A stretch of 64,000 nucleotides of DNA from Kitasatospora indigofera (lineage in GTDB: Bacteria; Actinomycetota; Actinomycetes; Streptomycetales; Streptomycetaceae): the NCBI RefSeq assembly GCF_014655955.1, contig NZ_BNBO01000004.1:186001-250000 (forward strand), written 5' to 3'. Positions 61,401-64,000 of this stretch are shown in pieces. Position numbers and translations under genes: made by a program. Below the pieces are notes generated by a model that worked only from the letters and a program-made list of their open reading frames with translations, was not told the origin of the DNA and did no database searches. How positions within the stretch are numbered: the stretch's first letter is position 1; the number at the start of each line of letters is the position of its first letter.

Positions 61401-62374
61401 CCGTGCCGACGGCCCCGGCCGGCCCGGACCCGGCCCCGGCACCCGAGCCCGAGCCGGTGCGCGAGCCCGTGACCACCCACGACCCGGCGCCCGCACCCGC
61501 CGCCTCCGAGCCGCACACCCCCGCGCGCCCGGCCCCCGGTTCCGTCCGCTCCGACGCCGACGACCTGCTCGCGATCCTCCGCTCGCCGGAGGCGCACGCC
61601 ACCCGCACCGCGCCCCGGATCCGCCTGCTCGGCCCCGTCGACGTCCTCGGTGCCGCCGGCCCCGCCGAACCCGCCGCGCTGCTGCGGCTGACCGAACTGG
61701 CCGCCTACCTGGCGCTGCGCCCGGGCGCCGACCACACCGCCCTCGACCATGACCTGCACCCCGGCGCGGCCCACCTCGAACCGCACCCCGCGGGCGGCCA
61801 CGGCGACGGCCCGAGCACTCCGCTGCCGGCCAAACTCGCCGACCTGGCGGCCTGGTTCGGCAGCTCGCCGGACGGCCGGGCCTTCCTGCGGACGGACACC
61901 GCCGAGGGGTACGCCTTCGCCCCGACGGTCACCTGCGACTGGGACGAGTTCCGCAGCCTCTACCGCCGGGGGATGCGCAGCACCAGCGCCACCGCCGACG
62001 CGGCGCTCGCCCACGCGCTGGCCCTGGTCCGGGGCGCGCCGTTCGCCGAGGCGCCGCCGGCCGCCTTCGGCTGGGCGGAGGCGGAGCGGCAGGACATGAT
62101 CGCCGCGATCGTCGACACCGCGCACGAACTCGCCGCCCGCCGCCTCCAGTACGGCGACCACCGCAGTGCCGAGGCAGCCGTCTTCCGGGGCCTGGCGGTC
62201 GCCCCGGACGTCGAACTCCTGCACCGGGACCTGTTCTACGCGTACGCCTCGGCCGGCGCCCGCGACCAGCTGGTCCGCGCCGTCAACCGCCTCGACGCCC
62301 TCAGCCGCCGCACCGGCCGGGAGCTCGACGCCGACACGGTGGCGCTGCTCCGGGACCTGCTCTCCGGTTCGTGA
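58484..62374 (+). CDS. LysM domains fused to membrane helices and a BTAD regulatory domain
   Basis: A 1296-residue membrane protein closing the Tad operon. N-terminal helices lie at about 38-65, 84-106 and 133-155. Two LysM modules follow (about 195-256, beginning YTVRDSRPADSLWSIAERQLG, and 290-348, VAEGDTLSAIAERELG), then a Pro/Ala linker and another helix (about 426-450). The rest appears cytoplasmic: a domain of about 300 residues, a long disordered Pro/Ala segment (about 840-1020), a degenerate winged-helix-like part (PRIRLLGPVDVLG) and a C-terminal BTAD domain (about 1150-1296; CDWDEFRSLYRRGM, LLHRDLFYAYASAGARDQLVRAVNRL). BTAD is the effector part of SARP regulators. Starts at ATG overlapping the TadG-like stop. 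Linking cell-wall contact to regulation is inference. Confidence 0.88.
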   Translation: MAAPRAKNHARTDRRAESGRRPAPAPRGRRRGGVGAVAGALVALLTLVALLAGLPALLLYGTAAVAGMGDLAPDGLGQALTSPDDGRLFLWLLVVAGWLGWACFAFSVLLEIPAQLRGRIARRIPAFGWSQRIAAGLVGSVIALLPVAGSAFAATPDRSQAVVSAPQLTAGPQYAALPAAQAAPALAPAAEPQAGYTVRDSRPADSLWSIAERQLGSGSRWTEIAKLNDGRVMDDSGLRFDADRPIQPGWKLLMPADAKPDEQSPAPAPAPPAPAQPAAEGAQPGGGRHAKVTVAEGDTLSAIAERELGSAEAWPQLFEANKGVQAPDGERLSDPDEVVPGMVLAVPGVPEPAPAQPPAQAPEPQTTPTPAPPAPATPAPTAPAAEAPPAPAPATASPAAEAPGAPAPAQAPATAQDPEKAQAPSDDYSVALAASTVSVLLAAIMIGTVARRRGGQQRARRPRHRVALPAAPAAAFEAELKARQDATGLDLLNRALRTMARNTVRSGKRLPALVAARVTPGRTVELHLSAPATPIAPFRAAHAANVWWCPEDASDLLSAGQAGKTAAPYPALVTLGTSPDGSVVLADLETVRLLHLSGHPDDARDVLRTLALELAHSPLADRLHLHLVDLAEELPISGPAAERIHRHPSLEAALTALGPRTAKARATLVAAEATSPRDARSRGAADESWIPEIVLCAQQPGGNIPAELGRLLDARPRTCVAVITRAPERGTGPVARWTLPSTGQTTLPGLHLGLELQRLTGRQYDQVSELLRSSCDETQHPAPAWTIDGPGIDLEPTELPVPVPVLVAVGAGSGSGEAAAGPRLLARVIGTGVSPFAGTDPAAPLAAAPAPAGPSAAVPPGPGQAFAPPGPGRAFGPGAPGPVPPGAGGRAGINGRGRRVVNAGPSATGAPVPAQGETPVPATGPSFDKTPPVQPVLPVQPAAAAAPAAPGAPVPPAQLPGPGAFPAAALPPAVPTAPAGPDPAPAPEPEPVREPVTTHDPAPAPAASEPHTPARPAPGSVRSDADDLLAILRSPEAHATRTAPRIRLLGPVDVLGAAGPAEPAALLRLTELAAYLALRPGADHTALDHDLHPGAAHLEPHPAGGHGDGPSTPLPAKLADLAAWFGSSPDGRAFLRTDTAEGYAFAPTVTCDWDEFRSLYRRGMRSTSATADAALAHALALVRGAPFAEAPPAAFGWAEAERQDMIAAIVDTAHELAARRLQYGDHRSAEAAVFRGLAVAPDVELLHRDLFYAYASAGARDQLVRAVNRLDALSRRTGRELDADTVALLRDLLSGS

Positions 62375-62398
62375 CGGCCCGTCGGCCGGGGCGGCCGG

Positions 62399-62432
62399 GG
62401 GCGGCGGGGAGCGGCACGCTCCCCGGCCGCCC
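62399..62432 (+). terminator. Hairpin at the end of the Tad operon
   Basis: GGGCGG-CGGGGAGC (62399-62412) pairs with GCTCCCCGGCCGCCC (62418-62432) leaving one bulged base and a GGCAC loop, 25 nt after the LysM-BTAD stop. Confidence 0.6.
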
Positions 62433-62489
62433 TCCGCTCCCGGCCGGCCGGGTCGTCGGCGTCGGTCCGGCTCTGAGAGGGTCGTGCGC

Positions 62490-63068
62490 ATGACCGACAC
62501 CACCACCACCGCACGCGTCGTCACCGATGTGCTCCAGCCCCGGAACGTCCTGCTCGCCGGGATGCCCGCCATCGGCCTGGCGGCGGCCGGGGACTGGACG
62601 GGCGTCCCGTGGGGTCTGCTCGGTGCGCTCTGCGCGGGGATCGTGCCGGCCTCCTACATCGAGTGGGAGCGCAGACGGGGCACCTGGGGCGACCGCCATG
62701 TGGTCGACCGGACCCAGCGGGCACCGATCTTCCTGGTCATCCTCGGTTCGATCGGCGCCGGGGCCGCGCTGATGACCGTCGGCGGCGCGCCCGGCGGGAT
62801 CCTGGTCGCGATGCTGGCGCTCTGGGCGATGACCGTCCTGCTGCTGGCGGTGAACACCGTCTGGAAGATCAGCGTGGACTGCGCGGTGGCCTCCGCCGTG
62901 GCCGGGATGCTGGCCGTCGTCCACTCGCCCTGGTGGCTGGCCGGGTACGCGGTGGTCGCCGTGGTCTGCTGGACCAGGGTGGCGCTGGGGTACCACACGG
63001 TCGCCCAGACGGTGGCCGGCACGGGGCTGGGCGCGGCGGCCGCCGGTGCGGCGCTCGGGCTGCTCTGA
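62490..63068 (+). CDS. PAP2-like small membrane protein with altered active site
   Basis: A 192-residue protein with about five membrane helices. The final segment RVALGYHTVAQTVAGTGLG resembles the third motif of PAP2 phosphatases (SRxxxxxHxxxD), and NTVWKISVDCAVASAV the region of motifs one and two, but the RP and SGH elements are missing. It may be a diverged lipid-binding or inactive relative. GAGAGGG lies 9 nt before the ATG at 62490. Probably a separate transcript from the Tad operon because of the hairpin upstream. Confidence 0.6.
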   Translation: MTDTTTTARVVTDVLQPRNVLLAGMPAIGLAAAGDWTGVPWGLLGALCAGIVPASYIEWERRRGTWGDRHVVDRTQRAPIFLVILGSIGAGAALMTVGGAPGGILVAMLALWAMTVLLLAVNTVWKISVDCAVASAVAGMLAVVHSPWWLAGYAVVAVVCWTRVALGYHTVAQTVAGTGLGAAAAGAALGLL

Positions 63069-63347
63069 CGGCGCGTCCGTCCGTCCTGGCGTGCCGGCCT
63101 GCGCACTGCCGGACGGCCGAGGGGCCCACGCCCGGGTGACCTCCTGGGCGCCCGCCCGGCCCCTCCGGGCCCCGGCCCACGGGACTCGGGGGCAACCCCG
63201 ACCGTGCCCGGCCTGCGCCATCGCCCACCCGGCCTGGATCGGGCGAGCCCGGACGCCGTAGGGTGGCGCAACGGGAGTGGTGGACGACCGGCACCACGGT
63301 GGACGGGCTGACGCCGCGGCAGCGGCGGGGCGGGGTGGTGACCAGCG

Positions 63348-64000
63348 GTGTCGGACGCAACAGTGATGCCCGGCGGTCCGGACGGTCCGGGAGACGGCGG
63401 CCCCTGGGCCGGCGGCCCGGCCTCCGTGGAGGAGACCACGAGGATGCCGGCGTTCCCGGACGACGACGATTCGGCGATGGAGGAGACGGCCCGGATGCCC
63501 CGGATCGGCGTTGCCGGGCGGGAGCCCGCCGAGGCGCCGCCGGCCGCCGCGCAGGCCAACCCCTTCGACGCTCCCGGGCCCTTCGACGCCCGCAATCCCT
63601 TCGACGCACCGGGCCCCTTCGACGGGCCGGTCCGGACGACCCGGCAGGGGGCGTTCGACCAGACGCCGGAGTCGGCCGGCGTCCCGGGCCAGTTCCAGCC
63701 GCAGCGGTTCACGCCGCAGCCGCAGTCTCCCCAGCCCCAGCCGGCGGCCCACAACGGTCCGTCCCAGGCCCAGGCCCCGCAGCCGGGCCTGCCGGGACAG
63801 GCCCCGCCGCCCCCGGCCGCACCGCCCGCCCAGCCCTCCACCGGCTGGACGGTGACGATGCCGGTCATCAACCCGGCGTCGCTGCCGGGCCCGGCGGCCG
63901 CACCCGGTCCGGTACCCGTGCAGGGTCCCGTCCCGCCGGCCGGGCCCGTCCCCGCGCCGGGGCCGGTGACCGGCGTCCCCGCGCCCGCCCCGGCGGGCGG
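63348..64000 (+). CDS. Pro/Gln-rich low-complexity protein, 3' end missing
   Basis: An open frame from GTG 63348 to the window edge (217 codons) with no stop. The peptide begins VSDATVMPGGPDGPGDGG, has an acidic DDDD stretch, short repeats NPFDAPGPFD and NPFDAPGPFDGP, and then a Pro/Gln/Ala-rich linker. Third-position GC is high, so it is probably real, and may be the disordered N-terminus of a larger protein whose folded domain lies outside the window. ATG at 63366 is an alternative start; the ribosome site (GGGG) is weak. TAGGGT at 63259-63264 could be its -10. No family can be named. Confidence 0.6.
   Translation, partial: MSDATVMPGGPDGPGDGGPWAGGPASVEETTRMPAFPDDDDSAMEETARMPRIGVAGREPAEAPPAAAQANPFDAPGPFDARNPFDAPGPFDGPVRTTRQGAFDQTPESAGVPGQFQPQRFTPQPQSPQPQPAAHNGPSQAQAPQPGLPGQAPPPPAAPPAQPSTGWTVTMPVINPASLPGPAAAPGPVPVQGPVPPAGPVPAPGPVTGVPAPAPAG

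Noticed and set aside
58379..62572. 1397-codon minus-strand open frame opposite the LysM-BTAD gene
   Set aside because: Gly/Arg/Val-rich translation with no motif; the plus-strand frame has LysM and BTAD domains and overlaps its neighbours in operon fashion.

Overview
The window is very GC-rich (coding third positions almost always G or C, many GTG/TTG starts, ATGA/GTGA stop-start overlaps). Its gene families are typical of Streptomycetaceae: a PucR-controlled xanthine dehydrogenase island, an XRE regulator with a DUF2690 tail, a SWIM/DUF6493 pair, and a Tad pilus locus ending in a LysM-BTAD protein. I take it as chromosomal DNA of a Streptomyces or Kitasatospora species; the two genera cannot be separated from this sequence. 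No rRNA, tRNA, CRISPR array, transposase or integrase was seen. All products are assigned by reading motifs, not by database search.

Layout. 1-1797: 3' part of an astacin-type secreted protease, then a PLP-dependent threonine/serine dehydratase. 2024-6816: a tight four-gene operon with a PF10118 protein carrying ExxH pairs, a 2Fe-2S flavin reductase, an M24 peptidase-fold protein and an EphD-like epoxide hydrolase/SDR fusion. Together these read as an oxidative lipid-modification unit. 7078-7308: a divergent cold-shock-domain protein. 7489-16322: purine catabolism, with XdhC, an NCS2 permease and the three xanthine dehydrogenase subunits on the minus strand, and PucR divergent from them. 16507-18193: a small unknown protein and a membrane-anchored esterase. 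18542-22477: a ribose-type sugar ABC importer operon closed by a ROK glucokinase. 23151-28451: gamma-glutamyltransferase, exonuclease III, a secreted/anchored protein, and a YhhN lysoplasmalogenase with a sterol desaturase-like enzyme.

28596-30581: a solitary TIGR02678/DUF2398 protein, a family otherwise known as a subunit of Wadjet-type SMC defence systems. 30667-36660: a small membrane protein, a PrmC-related methyltransferase, the XRE-DUF2690 regulator facing an array of GTCTCA boxes, then three secreted proteins (I36-type inhibitor, Cys-rich lipoprotein, peptidoglycan-binding CHAP amidase). 36785-38369: a KstR-like TetR regulator and TesB thioesterase with a KstR-like operator upstream. 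38493-44913: SWIM and DUF6493 proteins, a TetR gene whose promoter sits inside an 18-bp-arm inverted repeat, a small PH-like protein and a DUF389 membrane protein. 45040-47755: MBL-fold hydrolase, MaoC hydratase and a PNPOx-fold protein.

48019-62374: a caspase-fold protein that seems to have lost both catalytic residues, two secreted proteins, then a complete-looking Tad/Flp pilus operon (SAF/CpaB, TadZ, TadA, TadB, TadC, a Flp-like pilin, three TadE/F/G-like pseudopilins). It ends in a 1296-residue membrane protein combining LysM domains with a cytoplasmic BTAD regulatory domain. 62490-64000: a PAP2-like membrane protein and the start of a Pro/Gln-rich protein that runs off the window. Most operons end in strong GC-rich hairpins, listed below.
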